Origin: Gordionus sp. m RMFG-2023
Lineage: Eukaryota > Nematomorpha > Gordioida > Chordodea > Parachordodidae
Assembly (NCBI RefSeq): GCF_954871325.1
Contig: NC_088776.1
Span: forward strand, 50,362,569 to 50,426,568
Length of the DNA stretch: 64,000 nucleotides
Direction of reading: 5' to 3'
A program made the position numbers and the translations under genes. Positions 1-11,230 of the stretch are shown here, one piece after another (positions within the stretch are counted from its first letter, which is position 1; the number at the start of each line of letters is the position of its first letter). The notes under the pieces are model-generated. The model saw only the letters and a list, made by a program, of their open reading frames with translations, searched no databases and was not told the DNA's origin.

Positions 1-371
1 TAATTTATTGTAGAAGAAACTTTTGTGCGCCTAATAGTTGACAATTTACTGATCATTAACAAACAAACATAATATAAGAAAAGAAACACATAAATTGAGA
101 TGGAAAGCTAAGTTTTCATTAATTTATATTATTATATACATTAATTTATTGTATATAGGAAACTATCTTCTTCTTAATTTATTGATCCTTTCCTTTTGAG
201 TTGGGCTTGAGTAGAGTGAAAGCTAAGTTTTCATTAATTTATTATATTATATTTTTATACATTAATTTATTGTAGAGGAAACTTTTGTGCGCCTAATATT
301 TGTATTACAACAATTTACTGATCATTAGCAAACAAACATAATATAAGAAAAGAAACACATAAATTGAGATG
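1..371. repeat. tandem duplication at the left edge
   Basis: The stretch at 1-101 returns at 264-371 with few differences. Both copies contain the string acttttgtgcgcctaata and end in cacataaattgagat. Between them, the segment aaagctaagttttcattaattt also occurs twice (about 105 and 219). This is a roughly 260-bp tandem duplication upstream of the hAT transposase frame. It may belong to the 5' part of that element, whose left terminus is not visible here. Confidence 0.7.
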
Positions 372-546
372 TATGTAAATAGTCAAAAGTAAAAAACTTA
401 TTTATATTTCATAAAGATAGTAATGTTTTTTTATTATTATTACTGGCTGGTAACATAACAGATTACTTTATGCTTTATATTAAAATACAATTCTTTAAAA
501 AAATTATAATAAATTTTATTTTAGTTGAATTGATATATTTTCATAT

Positions 547-3297
547 ATGCATAGAAATGCCAAAAGGAAATTTAAAGGTGGAGCTGAAAAATTAAGAAAA
601 AAAAATGCTGCTGGTCTCAAAGCAGCTGGTGCTGATCCAAAACAACTTAAATTATCTTTTTTTGATAAATCAATTCCAAGTATTTCAAATACTATTACTT
701 CATGTAAATAAACTATTTTTTTAGAGATATCAACAACTGCCTCCCATTCACCACTACCTGAAACAACTACCTTATCTGCAACATCTTCATGTATTATGGC
801 ATCAGTTCAATCATTGCCACTATCCTCACACTTGTCAGAAGCAACTACATCAATAATACCTTCAGATATTTTTCAAAGTGTATTATCAGAATTGGATATG
901 CATACACATGAAAATTTTAAGTTGCAATTAACAGCCACTATACCTCAAAAACTTAGATTTTTAATGCAACATCCTATACAACCAATAAACATTAAATATG
1001 ATAAATTATATTATCGAATGGTAATGAGTGAAAAAATACCTAGAAAATGGATTACCATAAAAATTATATGCAATAAAGCCCAAGCTGTGTACTGCTCAAT
1101 CTGCCTGGCATTTGCAGTATGTGAAAACACTTTCACAACAGGCTCTACAAATTTTCGTCACATGCACTCAGTTATTAAAATACATGAAAATTCAAAAGTG
1201 CATATTAGTGCTGTCGAGGCCTACCTCAGAGCTTCAAAAAACCAGTCGTTTAATAATTCAATTAGCGTTAAAATATTAAATGGAAAAAATCGACAAATTC
1301 ATAACAATATCCACATAATAAAACAAATATTAGAGATAATAAAGTTTTTAGGTAAACAAAACTTACCATACAGAGGATCAAAGATGACCGAAACACTTAG
1401 CCTCTTTGATAATGAAAATTTAAATCATGGCAATTTTCTGGAAATGATCCGAATTATATCAAAGAATGATCAAATACTTAGAGATCATTTAGAGAAGGCT
1501 ATTTTAAAAAGCAAACGTAGAAAAGATACGCTTAAACTATCTAACAAATCAAAATCGAAGGGAAGAGGTTCTCTCATAACCTTGTTGTCAAAAACAACTG
1601 TCAACAAAGTTATTGATGCTGTTCTTGATCAAATCAGGAATTTAATAAAAAAGGAGATTGGTAACAAACGGTTTAGTTTGCAAATGGATAGTACTCAAGA
1701 CATTTGCATTTATGATCAAGCAACCATTTGCCTACGATACATATATAATGGTAAAATAACAGAAAGGCTTTTTGCACTTACAAAAGTTACGAACTCTTCT
1801 GGAAAAGGATTTTTTGATATCTTGAGTGAATGCTTTTTAAAACATGGAATTCAAATGAGAAATATAATTGGAGAATCATTTGATGGTGCTGCAAATATGC
1901 GGGGGGAATTTGTTGGGTTGCAAGCTCTTATTAGACAAGAGGCTCCAGGTAGCTTGTATATTTGGTGTTATAATCACATATTAAATCTCTGTATATGTGA
2001 TTCATGCGATAATATTGAAGGCAAAATTTTATTTGGATTATTGAACAGACTAGCAACCTTCTTTGGTGAATCATATAAAAGGATGGACGCTTGGGTGAAA
2101 CAGAATAACTCAACTGGCCAAAATAAACTGAGAAGGCTGCAAAAAATAGGTGAGACAAGGTGGTGGGCACGTGAAAAAGCCCTTAAATGGATATATGGCA
2201 AAGAGAGCCTACTTCCAATAACGATAAGTGCACTTCGATTTATAATAGATAATAAATCATTTGAGGCAAAAACCTCATCAGAAGCGCAGTCGTTGATAGA
2301 TAATTTATGTAAATTTAAGACTCTTAGTACAGCTGTAATATATTTAGAAATTTTTGAAATAATGGGGCCATTGTCATTGTATCTTCAAACCAAAAATTTA
2401 GATATTTTGTCGGCATGGAAGATGATAGAAGATGCTAAGTCTTCTGTGTCATCGATTACTATTACATCAATTCAAAATAAAGCAATAAAAATGGCTTCTG
2501 ATTTAAATGAAACACTTTCATATTTAAAGCTTCCGGAGAGTATCTGTGTACAGACTGCTCTGCCAAAAATTCGAATAGGATGAGCAAAGAGAATATATAG
2601 TGATGAAGGCCAGGATGAACGTCCTCAAGAATCGATTGACGTTTATAGGGTTGAAGTATTTCGTCCTATAATTGATCAAATTATAAACAGTTTGTCGGAA
2701 CGCTTTTCTGCGAATAGAGAGCTTATTTTGAATGTGCGATATTTGCATCCAAGGTATTTTGATGACATAAATAGTAAAGGTATTTCTGAAATGGCCTTGG
2801 AAAAACTGGCGCAATTGGCAAATATATCGAGTGAAAAATTACATAACGAATTGTGTTCATTTTCTAGTGTATTCAAAGATTTAATAGCAGAATTAAATGA
2901 AACGGGCGATGATATCTTATGTACAAGTGAGGAGTCGAATGAAGAAGATGGAATACTACAATATGATAATAACTCGAAGTGTGATAAATGTAACAATTGT
3001 TTAATATGCGTGTATAAAATTCTTAAGAGGTACAATATGCATACAAGTGCATACACTAATTTATTTCTGGCGTATGAATACATTTTAACTTTATCATTTA
3101 CGCAGGTTAATTGCGAGAGAACATTTAGCAAATTGAAAATTATAAAAAATAGGCTGAGAGCTAATATAGGCCAAGAAAAATTAGAAGCGTTTTTAATGAT
3201 GTCAGTTGAACGAGAACTATTATCGCAGATTGAAATAGAAGATATTCTTGTTTATTTACGCAAAGGTTCAAAGTTAATGAGAGATTTATTAACATAA
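547..3297 (+). pseudogene. hAT transposase (TTF zinc finger, DUF4371-like, dimerisation domain), two in-frame stops
   Basis: The transposase cuts and pastes the element. The frame starts at ATG 547 (MHRNAKRKFKGGAEKLRKK, a basic N-terminus usual for this family). It meets TAA at 709, continues from 712 to a TGA at 2581, then runs on to 3297, all in one frame. A TTF-type finger (WITIK...AVYCSICL...HENSKVH) lies at about 1050-1205. Catalytic-core motifs include QMDSTQD near 1681 and GESFDGAANMRG near 1870; RWWAREK lies near 2158. The C-terminal dimerisation segment (NCERTFSKLKIIKNRLRANIG) lies at about 3109-3171. Two stops in about 915 codons suggest a young but dead copy. In the sister fragment near 50010 the TGA position reads CGA (Arg), so this stop looks like a C-to-T change. 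Confidence 0.85.
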
Positions 3298-3532
3298 AAA
3301 TTATATATTATTAATTCATTTATTTAAATCTTATTTATATCTATTACAATATGATCTCTAATTTTATAAGTGCAACAATATTATTCTCTGTGCAATATTG
3401 TATAATTGTTATAATTTTATATGTGTAATTAATTGATTTTATATATTGAGTATGATGTATTATATTATATTTAACATGTGATGTATGATTTGATTTTATA
3501 GTGCAATATCCTTGTAAATTTAATATAAAATA

Positions 3533-3700
3533 TATATGTGCAATGAATATTTTTTTATATGTGCAATGAATATTTTTTAATATGTGCAATGAATATTTTT
3601 TAATATGTGCAATGAATATTTTTTTATATGTGCAACGAATATTTTTTTATATGTGCAATGAATATTTTTTTATGTGTTCACAATGAATATGATTTTGGAT
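3533..3700. repeat. minisatellite, about 25-bp unit
   Basis: Six to seven copies of a roughly 25-bp unit built on atgtgcaatgaatattttttt, lying just 3' of the hAT transposase and inside the element. The length of the T run varies between copies. Confidence 0.85.
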
Positions 3701-3828
3701 GTGCAATTTTTAAAATAAAATATATGATTATCGTGTCATTATTCTTTTCTTTTTTTAAAATGTAAATTGTTTGAACCTATAAAAAATAACAAGTAATAAA
3801 AATTTATAATTTAAAGAATTTAAGGGAA

Positions 3829-3959
3829 CACGGCCGAAGGCCAAGCAAAAGCGGGCCGAAGGCCTGCAAAATAGGAGGTATGGGGGCGAAGCCCCCATAA
3901 AAACGAGGCCGCTATAAAAAAAATGCCCAAGAGGTCGTAACGTCGCCAGTCCGCCCCTG
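3829..3959 (+). repeat. GC-rich 3' terminal region of the TTF-hAT family
   Basis: A 130-bp GC-rich end in AT-rich surroundings. It contains short palindromes (ggccgaaggcc, gggccgaaggcc, gggggcgaagccccc) that could fold as hairpins, and finishes at the terminus gccagtccgcccctg. Degenerate relatives lie at 31495-31605 (reverse) and 36474-36609. Confidence 0.75.
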
Positions 3960-5025
3960 GTTTTGCAGTCATATCAGAATGAAAAAAAAATTGTGGATCA
4001 CCAACAGTCCTACAAAAACAAAAAGTATTTAATTATACCAACGCTATTGTGATACTAATTACACGTTTTTACTTCTATAAAATAGCAACCCCCCCCCTTC
4101 TCTAAATTCTTATTCAGTACTCAATTACCACAAACTCAAAGAAATTATTTTTTACCTTAACAAGTTTTAATTATATCTAAACTTATATGGTTATAGATGA
4201 CAATTATGATGGTGCACCCTTACATTTTATTGACAATGCGTGCATATCAAAAGTTCCTTAAAATTTAAAGAAACAATCTTTCATGAAAAAAGTGATAAGT
4301 TGGCATGAATTTTTAGGAGCAAAATAGAAATGAATAGTAAATTTTAGAATATTATGTTAAGATTATTAGAATTTTCGAGAATAATATAAAATTAGCAAAT
4401 ATAAGAGCCCTACATTATTTATTTTTGAAACTAGTCTACATAATAAAAGAGTTATACCTCACTAGATTGATTTAGGACCAGCATTCATCAAATTTGATAT
4501 TATTTTTAATAGTTTTATTAAAGAATTTAAATTTAATAATGCCCATCTTGGTAGTGGCTAAAAGTGGGCCTGGTCATTGATTAGATCTATGTGCTAACCA
4601 TGCCATATTTATATAAATGCACATGTTTAATTATATTGTACAAAATAATATTTTGCTAGCTTATGCAATAGATTCATTGTGGGAATGTAAATTAGAAAAA
4701 ATTATTAAAAGTTTACAATAAAATGGTAGGGTATCTCTCATTATATAGAAAATTTCAATAAATTTTAGAAGGGCTATTTTGTGCAATTGCTACAAGATAA
4801 ATAATATTAAAAAATTTATTTTCCTTTTATAATTAGTGGTATATCTAAAATTTTGTTTGTGGAAAGCAAGAATTTCTAAGAAATTCAGTGAGATTACAAT
4901 TTTTTATATTTCAGAAATTTGTAGTAACCAATAATATAAATTTAAAACTTCATAAAGAGCTTTAAAATTAATATCTAAAACACGATTTCATTTTATTTGA
5001 GTAATTAAATGAAGGATGTATAAAT
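3960..5025. other. intergenic, no gene recognised
   Basis: AT-rich spacer between the hAT right end and LLPH. It has a C9 run at 4090. Short open stretches at 4195-4260 and 4540-4700 look faintly coding but carry several stops in every frame and match no family I recognise. Confidence 0.5.
4992..4997 (-). terminator. LLPH polyadenylation signal AATAAA
   Basis: On the minus strand, AATAAA begins about 29 nt after the LLPH stop codon, inside aaataaaatgaaatcg. The spacing is short but plausible for a compact 3' UTR. Confidence 0.45.
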
Positions 5026-5378
5026 TTAAAACAAAATTTTCTTATTCCTTGTACATTTTTTTAGATTGTGTTTAAATTTTTTTATAGACCTTTGATTCAT
5101 CCATTTTGGATACTGACCATGTTCATCTTTATGAGTCTTTGTATTATATTGTTTTATTACTTCCATTTTTTGGCTATCTTTTATGGAGAGAATATCTATA
5201 AATATTATTATACAATGTAAGGATCATGTTTATTACCAGGTTTTGATATAACCACATCTTCTAAGGATTTTAAATTGATAACAACTTTTTTTAATTTTTC
5301 TAACTCTTTTACGCCGTTTTTAACACGTTTGATTGCTCTGAATTTTCTTTTACGCTTACTTCTTAAACTTTTGGCCAT
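5026..5378 (-). CDS. LLPH: LLP homologue (LAPS18-like) nucleolar protein, two exons
   Basis: Known family role: LLPH is a small, very basic nuclear and nucleolar protein linked to ribosome biogenesis. Two exons give 97 residues: 5378-5237 and 5177-5026, joined in phase 1 across a 59-nt intron (donor GTAATA, acceptor aaaag). The N-terminus MAKSLRSKRKRKFRAIKR nearly matches the vertebrate MAKSLRSKWKRKMRAEKR. The second exon carries DEHGQYPKWMNQR, the family's most conserved block (DEHGQYPIWMNQR in vertebrates), followed by a Lys-rich tail. The protein is shorter than the human one (129 residues), with loss in the acidic middle. ATG 5378 is the natural start because the family begins exactly there. 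Neither exon forms a long open frame, which is why the gene is easy to miss. No partner gene is adjacent. Confidence 0.88.
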
Positions 5379-5889
5379 GATTTAAAAATGAATGCAAATT
5401 TGTTGCGATTGATACTAAACATTATCTAGTCAATGAATAGCAGTGTAATGTTTTAAATTATGAAAGATTTTTTTAAATATTAAACACAAAATTACCTTCA
5501 AAAATTATTTTACAAAAAAAATTAGAATCGGACAGAATTTGATTAAATCTTGTTTAAGCATTAACTTCAGCATTGGTGTATAGCGTAAAATTTGGCGGGG
5601 GAGGGGGTGACTACGATTATTTAAAATATGTTATCAAAAAATATGATATTCATAATATTGGATTTTTTTTATTAAGAATATGAATATATTCTTTATTTAT
5701 ATTATAATTTAAAAATAATATAATAAATTTAACCGATATCTATACAAGTTTAAATATGTAAAAATATGAATTTAAGAATTGCCATTAATCCTTCATTTAT
5801 TCATTTTCTTTGAACTGTATGTTTTCAAAAAAATTTTATTCGTTCCGCGATGATTTTCATTCTATATTTTGGTACATGGTTCTAAAATC
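5379..5889. other. intergenic upstream of LLPH
   Basis: AT-rich and non-coding as far as I can see. It contains a G-rich run (ggcgggggagggggtgac at 5594). The LLPH promoter is presumably here, but no defined motif was found. Confidence 0.4.
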
Positions 5890-6230
5890 TATTCCGATAT
5901 CGAAGGTCCATTAATACTTATGAACATTAATTTTGAAAAATTATTCACTCTTAAACTTGCTCGATTATCTACTATAATTATAATCATGAGTTGAAGGCTC
6001 CTTTTATATTCGGCAGTACTGCAGGATAAAGTCTATATTAAGGTTTTTTTAAAATTTTTATTCGGAATAATTTCATCGATATAAGCCCAGCAATCGTTTC
6101 ATATTTATTAAATTTGAATCTTTGTGAGAATATTTTCATTTGCTTCACGCTAAATGCATCTAAGTTCTTAGCTAGATTATCTTTTTGAATAAATAATGTA
6201 TTGAGAAGATTTCTAAAATAAAAAAATAAT
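5890..6230 (-). pseudogene. decayed hAT transposase C-terminus (a second hAT type)
   Basis: On the minus strand, a broken frame at 6025-5890 reads STAEYKRSLQLM... RASLRVNNFSKLMFISINGP. This resembles the C-terminal dimerisation block of hAT transposases of the type STAECERGFSQMN...RASLSVN...LLFIKLVGPP. Upstream fragments (KYETIAGLISMKLF near 6100) sit in the expected order. Many stops show an old relic. It is a different hAT type from the elements at 1-3959 and 8116-10194. Confidence 0.55.
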
Positions 6231-8107
6231 TTTATTATTCCAGTAATTTTATCCTCGTTTTCAAAGCTATTTTTTAAACAGAACTGAATGATGCTTCTTA
6301 GAGAAATTTTGAATTGTTATTTTTAATATACTCCTCTAGGATTTTTCTATGGTATATTTTCAAATAAAAGTTTAATTTTGGAATCGAGTGGCATCACTAA
6401 ATATTTAACTACATATAGCGTTTACAGGACAGAGGGTAGGGGCTATTTGTCTTCATTTTTTTGAAAGGGGTAGGCACCCAAAGGAGGGTAAGATAAAATT
6501 AAAATAAACATTATTTGTAGATTAAAGATATAAATGATAAAAAAAATTAAATTTATTATTAAGTACTTATTTCTCATTCATTCGCTGATAAGATTTTAAC
6601 AGTTTGAAGTTAGTCACGCTGGTAGCTTATGTTTAGAAAACGGTTAATATAAACATGTTGATTATCACCTATTATTTATTAGTTATTTCTGGCCAAAATA
6701 ATCACGAGGCTTGAAAGAGTTTAATTAGAATTGAAGATATAAAAGGTGTTTCATTAGAATATTTTTAAAAATAATATGATAGATTGTTTTAGTATAATGT
6801 GTCACAACGACATGGTTGTCATTGTGCATCAAAACCTAAATATAAAAATAGAAAACAAATATATATATATAAAAGGAAATTAATAATAATTAGGAATTAC
6901 GAAATCATAAAATCAACTTTAATTCTTTATTCAAAATTATAATAGTAAACATCATAAAAAAATAAAATAAAATAAAATTAAAAAATTAAAAGTAAATTTT
7001 AGTTAAAATAATCATCCTTTTTCGCATCATAATTTCTCCATTATATATCCTTTTTCTTTAATCAACATTTACATAGTCTCACTAGCGAAGAATAAAAAGT
7101 TCTACATCCCACTTGTTAAAACTGTTAAAGTATGAAAAAATCTACAAATCTCACGCGTTTTTTTCTCATTTACATAGACGGGGATATTTTAATAAAACAT
7201 TATTTTTGTTTACGATTTGCATAATGCATTTTTTTGTAAAGTAAAACTGCAACATAATGGATAAGCAAATATAGCGGCCGAAGGAAGCGGATTTTTTTTT
7301 ATGAGCAGTGGTATATTTGGAGTTCGCCTCTATTGAATTTTCTGCCATGAAGATGTTGCCAATTTTACTATTGTAGAAGTAGAACTGATAAAATATTACA
7401 ATTTATTTAAACATTTAAAGGATTTTGTTAAAATTGGACTATTGCCTATAGTGTTGTTAATTCGGCTCAATCAGTCAAAAAAATTTGCTAGACCTTGGGG
7501 CAACAATACATATTTTTTTGTAAATTGGGATATACTTTAAGTTTAAACATGATCGATGCGAAGATGATATTTTCGTCTAAAAATTTGATTTAGTTGCTTC
7601 AAACGCTGCTGAAAATATCATCACTACTTGCTAATGGTGAATCTCAATTTATATTTTAATAAGGTAGAAGCGGCGACAACTTTAAGGATTTCTATAAAAA
7701 TTGTTGTGATATTCAAATTAATATTTTTATACAAAAAATGTCTTATGCAAATTAGAAGAATTATTACGATATTATAAGCGATGTTGGTTAATTTCATATT
7801 ACAGACTATATAATTTAAAATATTTATAAAAAAATTATTAAGCTTTAAAAATCTTAATAAATAGATTTTAAGAAAGCTTATTTTTTAAGATAACAATTTT
7901 TAATAAATATATTTTAAAAGCAAAATTTTTATGAACCTCGTCATGAAATATTTTTCTTGTACATTTTTTTAAACAATTTTTATTAACTTTTAATTTTTGA
8001 CTCTCTAATATTGGATGAATAAAGATTAGTAAAGAGATTATATTATTACTTTAAAGAGATTATTATTAATTAAAGCCTTTATTATTTATTTATACATTTT
8101 TCTTCTT
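6231..8107. other. non-coding AT-rich spacer
   Basis: No gene could be supported. It includes a short GC-richer segment at 6420-6490 (ggacagagggtaggggc) and a 60-codon frame at 7166-7348 (minus strand) with no recognisable content. Some of this may be further eroded hAT sequence belonging to the relic at 5890-6230. Confidence 0.4.
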
Positions 8108-8115
8108 TACAGGGG

Positions 8116-10194
8116 CAGAGTTGTTAAAGTAGCGCGCTATCTTTTTTGGTAGCTATAGCTAATAGCGGCTACTTTTTTAAAAATTATTTAATTTTTTTAG
8201 CGCGCTACTTTAAAAAAATATAATGAATGTAAGTATAAGCACGAAAATTTAATTTTTAAATTGAAATATATTTTCAATTTGTAATTAATATTTTCAATTT
8301 GTATTATAAACCTAAATCACCTGTTAATAATTTAAAATGGCATCGCATATGGATATCCAAATCGTTGAAAGTGATTCAGAGTCAGACAATGATATTAATG
8401 AAATGGAATATACAAGGGAAGAAAATAATATTCATAGCAATACTTTCCCATTCCCTAGATTTCAAAAATTTTTCAAGATTAATATTAAAACAAAAACTGG
8501 CTTCAAATTTATATGTTTAAAATGTAAAAAAAATATTTCCTCAAATCAATCCAGTCTATAACCTCAAGAAACACCTAAAGGTAAATTATCATTTTTACAT
8601 AAAATAATAATATTTATTTTATAAGACTCTTCATGCTAATAGTTTTAAGAAAATTGAACAACATTTAAATAAATTTGACCTAGGTGAATCTACATCCAAA
8701 AAGACTAATTCCATTCAGACAAAATTAATTAATAATACAAATGCTAATATTTCTCAGAAATTAACTGATAAAGTTATTGTGGATTTTATAATTGATACAG
8801 TTCAGCCAATGTCCTGGGTTGATAATCCATCATTTACTATGATGATTAAAACTTTATCACCTGGTACAACTATTTTATGTGGCCAGACACTTGTGAATAA
8901 AATAGCAGATAAGTTTAAAGTGATGAAAGATGCTTTAATAGTAGAATTATCAGAGATATCTCATATATGTACCACGGCAGATAGTTGGACACATAACAGA
9001 AGGTAAACACTTATTTATATTTATAAATTGATCTGATTAAATATTTTTAGAGCTTATTTGGGAATCACAGGTCATTGGCTAGACCCTAATACTTTAAAAA
9101 GAAGATCAGTAGCATTAGCCCTCAAAAGGATAATAGGATGCCAGATACGATGTACTTGCAAATAAAATTATTGACGTTTACAAGTCTTTTAGCATCATAA
9201 AGTTTGCAAGATGGTGACCGATAATGGGTCCAATTAGCTCAAGGCCTTCAGTATTATAAATTAATTTTTAAAATATTTAGAGTAATAAAATTAAATCAAG
9301 TAATAGTAAGTTATTAATTAAATTTTTCAGTATTTATTTAAAAGTTATTTAATATTTCACATTATATATAGAATTTTTATTAACTAAATACATACATATT
9401 TTAGTAATATTATATCATAATTTATATCAAATTATAAAAAAATTAGTGAATTTAACTAATAAAATTTACAACAGAGATGGATTATTTCATTAGTTTTTAT
9501 TGCACAATGTCATTGAGCTTAACATTTAATATGATATGGTTATTGAATATTTCATAGATGATTAGATTTTTACTATATTTATTTCTTATTGATTAATATC
9601 CATCAATTTATATACAGTACAGGGAATTCAATGTATTCATTTGATAAAATATTTTTACTTAGTTACATCATAATTCCTGAGGTTTAAAATTTAGAATAGC
9701 AACCTAATGATTTTACCACTCCATTTTTGATAAATATCACTACACATTTCTATTAAAAACGGGATGAATAATTTATTCTATTTAATATGAATATAGAATA
9801 TTTGGTGAGGATAATGCTGAAGGTGAGACACAGAGAGATTATTTAGTAAGGCAAATACTTTCTGATCGTCGCTCTAGACTTGGGGATGATAATATTGAAA
9901 TGATTTTATTATTAATATTCAACAAATTACCATAAATATTTAAAATTTATTACATTTTATGATCAATATTAACTATATTTTAATATTTATAAATGGATTT
10001 TATATATTATTTACTATACAATTACATTATATGCAAAATAAAAAAAAAATTGTTTTTAAATTTTTTTTATAAAAATTAGCCTAAAAGTAGCTAAAGCTAC
10101 TTTTTTAAAATAGTAGCTAATAGCGAGCTACTTTTTTTTAACAATTAGTGTAGCGGTAGCGCGCTACTTTTAAAAGTAGCGATTAACAACTCTG
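8116..10194 (+). mobile_element. BED-finger hAT transposon, internally deleted, complete ends
   Basis: Both ends are intact: CAGAGTTGTTAA at 8116-8127 and its exact inverse TTAACAACTCTG at 10183-10194. They are flanked by identical 8-bp target duplications tacagggg (8108-8115 and 10195-10202), which is diagnostic of hAT insertion. Subterminal repeats of tagcgcgctac and tagcggctac crowd both ends, as is usual for hAT transposase binding regions. The internal transposase is truncated. A second, longer member of this family starts at 61970. Confidence 0.93.
8337..9945 (+). pseudogene. remnant of BED-finger hAT transposase
   Basis: The frame starts at ATG 8337. A BED-type finger (FKFICLKCKKNISSNQSS...NLKKHLK) lies at about 8500-8580 and contains one frameshift. 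A short intron follows (8581-8625, acceptor ataag). Next comes a conserved segment (KLTDKVIVDFIIDTVQP...TLSPGTTILCG...TADSWTHNRR) up to about 9003, then a second intron (9004-9051). Coding then resumes as AYLGITGHWLD and soon decays. Only the dimerisation tail SDRRSRLGDDNIEMILLL remains near 9865-9918. Most of the catalytic core is gone, so the copy is non-autonomous. The copy at 61970-64000 has introns in the same two places. Confidence 0.8.
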
Positions 10195-10202
10195 TACAGG
10201 GG

Positions 10203-10974
10203 TTGCTTCTATCTTGTTTTTACATAGCCAGAATAGCGAAAACAAAGTTGAACCAGATTCTCTTAATTATTCAGTCTAATGCAAATCAATGGTTACAGGG
10301 GACAGGGAGTAACGTCAAACTGCAGTCTAATGCAAAAATTCTAAAATTAAATGGTGAGAAAAATATTTAGAGAAATATAATTAAAATTTAAAAGATATAT
10401 TTTGAAATAAAAAATATTTACATTTAGAAAAACTCGAAATATAAAAATTTGAGAAATCTTGAGACTTAATTATTAAGCAATTTGGATAAGAAAAATATTA
10501 ATGTTTTAAAGAAAAAAAGTATAAAGATATAAAGCCATTATATTGTTAAAGAAATATTGTGATAAAATAAGAAGAGAATTTATCGTTTAAATTAAATTTA
10601 TATTGGATAAGAAAGATATTTGTATTTATTTAAATCAATTTTAAAGTTGCATGTTGAAGAAGTAAGAAATTATTTCATGGTAGCTCTATTAGATCTCGGA
10701 CTATTTGTTGTAAATAAGAATATGATACAAAATTGTGGCAATATGATTTCATAATTAATGAAATTTATAGTTAACAGTGAAATTAGGTAAACTTAGATTA
10801 TGAAATTCATAGTTAACAGAGAAGTTATGTAAACTTAGAGACCAACTGAATCTAATAGAATATATTTGAGACTATAAGATGTTTTAGGGTTTAACTATTC
10901 TATTCTATTGATTTTTAAAAATTTCTCTTATTTTTTAAAAATAATTTTGTAATTATATCATATCATATTATACA
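10203..10974. other. non-coding, strand-asymmetric AT-rich DNA
   Basis: The plus strand has very few C residues and many A and G residues from about 10330 onward. No open frame of interest was found. Confidence 0.5.
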
Positions 10975-11230
10975 CTGGGGAGACATCCCGCAATTAAGTG
11001 GGTAATCCATCACCCCATAGAGGGCGTCTCCAGTGCAGTGAATTTGCATTCACTGTTTGGCAGTAATTTACCCTACTGGGGTCCGTTTTATTTAAGAGGG
11101 CCTACGGTACCTCTCGTGAATAAGCAAAGATCCACTAAATTGACAGTAAATCTACCCTACTGTCAGGGCCCATTTAATTTAAGAGAGCTTACGGTCTCTC
11201 TTGTGGATAAAGCTAGTATCCACTGAGTTG
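10975..11230 (+). repeat. hairpin cluster with an imperfect direct repeat of about 80 bp
   Basis: A GC-richer island in a C-poor tract. Visible stems: GGAGAC near 10979 with GTCTCC near 11027; GTGAAT ttgc ATTCAC at 11038-11053; AAGAGAG with CTCTCTT at about 11181-11200. Two direct repeats (11061-11136 and 11144-11226) share cagtaa..taccctact, a ttaagag..(c/t)tacggt..ctct hairpin and a ..tatccact or gatccact end. The coordinated hairpins suggest a structured RNA or a palindromic element. No hammerhead core, tRNA boxes or transposon ends were recognised. Confidence 0.5.

Larger units (their letters stand above)
1..3959 (+). mobile_element. hAT transposon, TTF-type zinc finger family, left end not seen
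   Basis: A hAT-superfamily element with its transposase on the plus strand. The right end reads gtcgccagtccgcccctg at 3942-3959. Its reverse complement, CAGGGGCGGACTGGCGAC, has the form of a hAT terminal inverted repeat. The last 130 bp are GC-rich (3829-3959). I find no matching left terminus, so it lies before the window or has been lost. The start coordinate is therefore only the window edge. Related right ends occur at 31495 (minus orientation) and 36474-36609. An internally deleted transposase fragment of the same family lies at 49508-50030. Confidence 0.75.

Noticed and set aside
704-724. A 21-nt intron (gtaaat...tttttag) in the hAT transposase
   Set aside because: Splicing there would create TAG at the junction; a simple in-frame stop codon explains the data better.
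2676-3131. 151-codon frame on the minus strand
   Set aside because: Antisense shadow of the hAT transposase C-terminal region.
10975-11230. Hammerhead ribozyme or tRNA-like SINE
   Set aside because: No CUGAUGA/GAAA core and no A/B boxes; only hairpins and repeats are visible.
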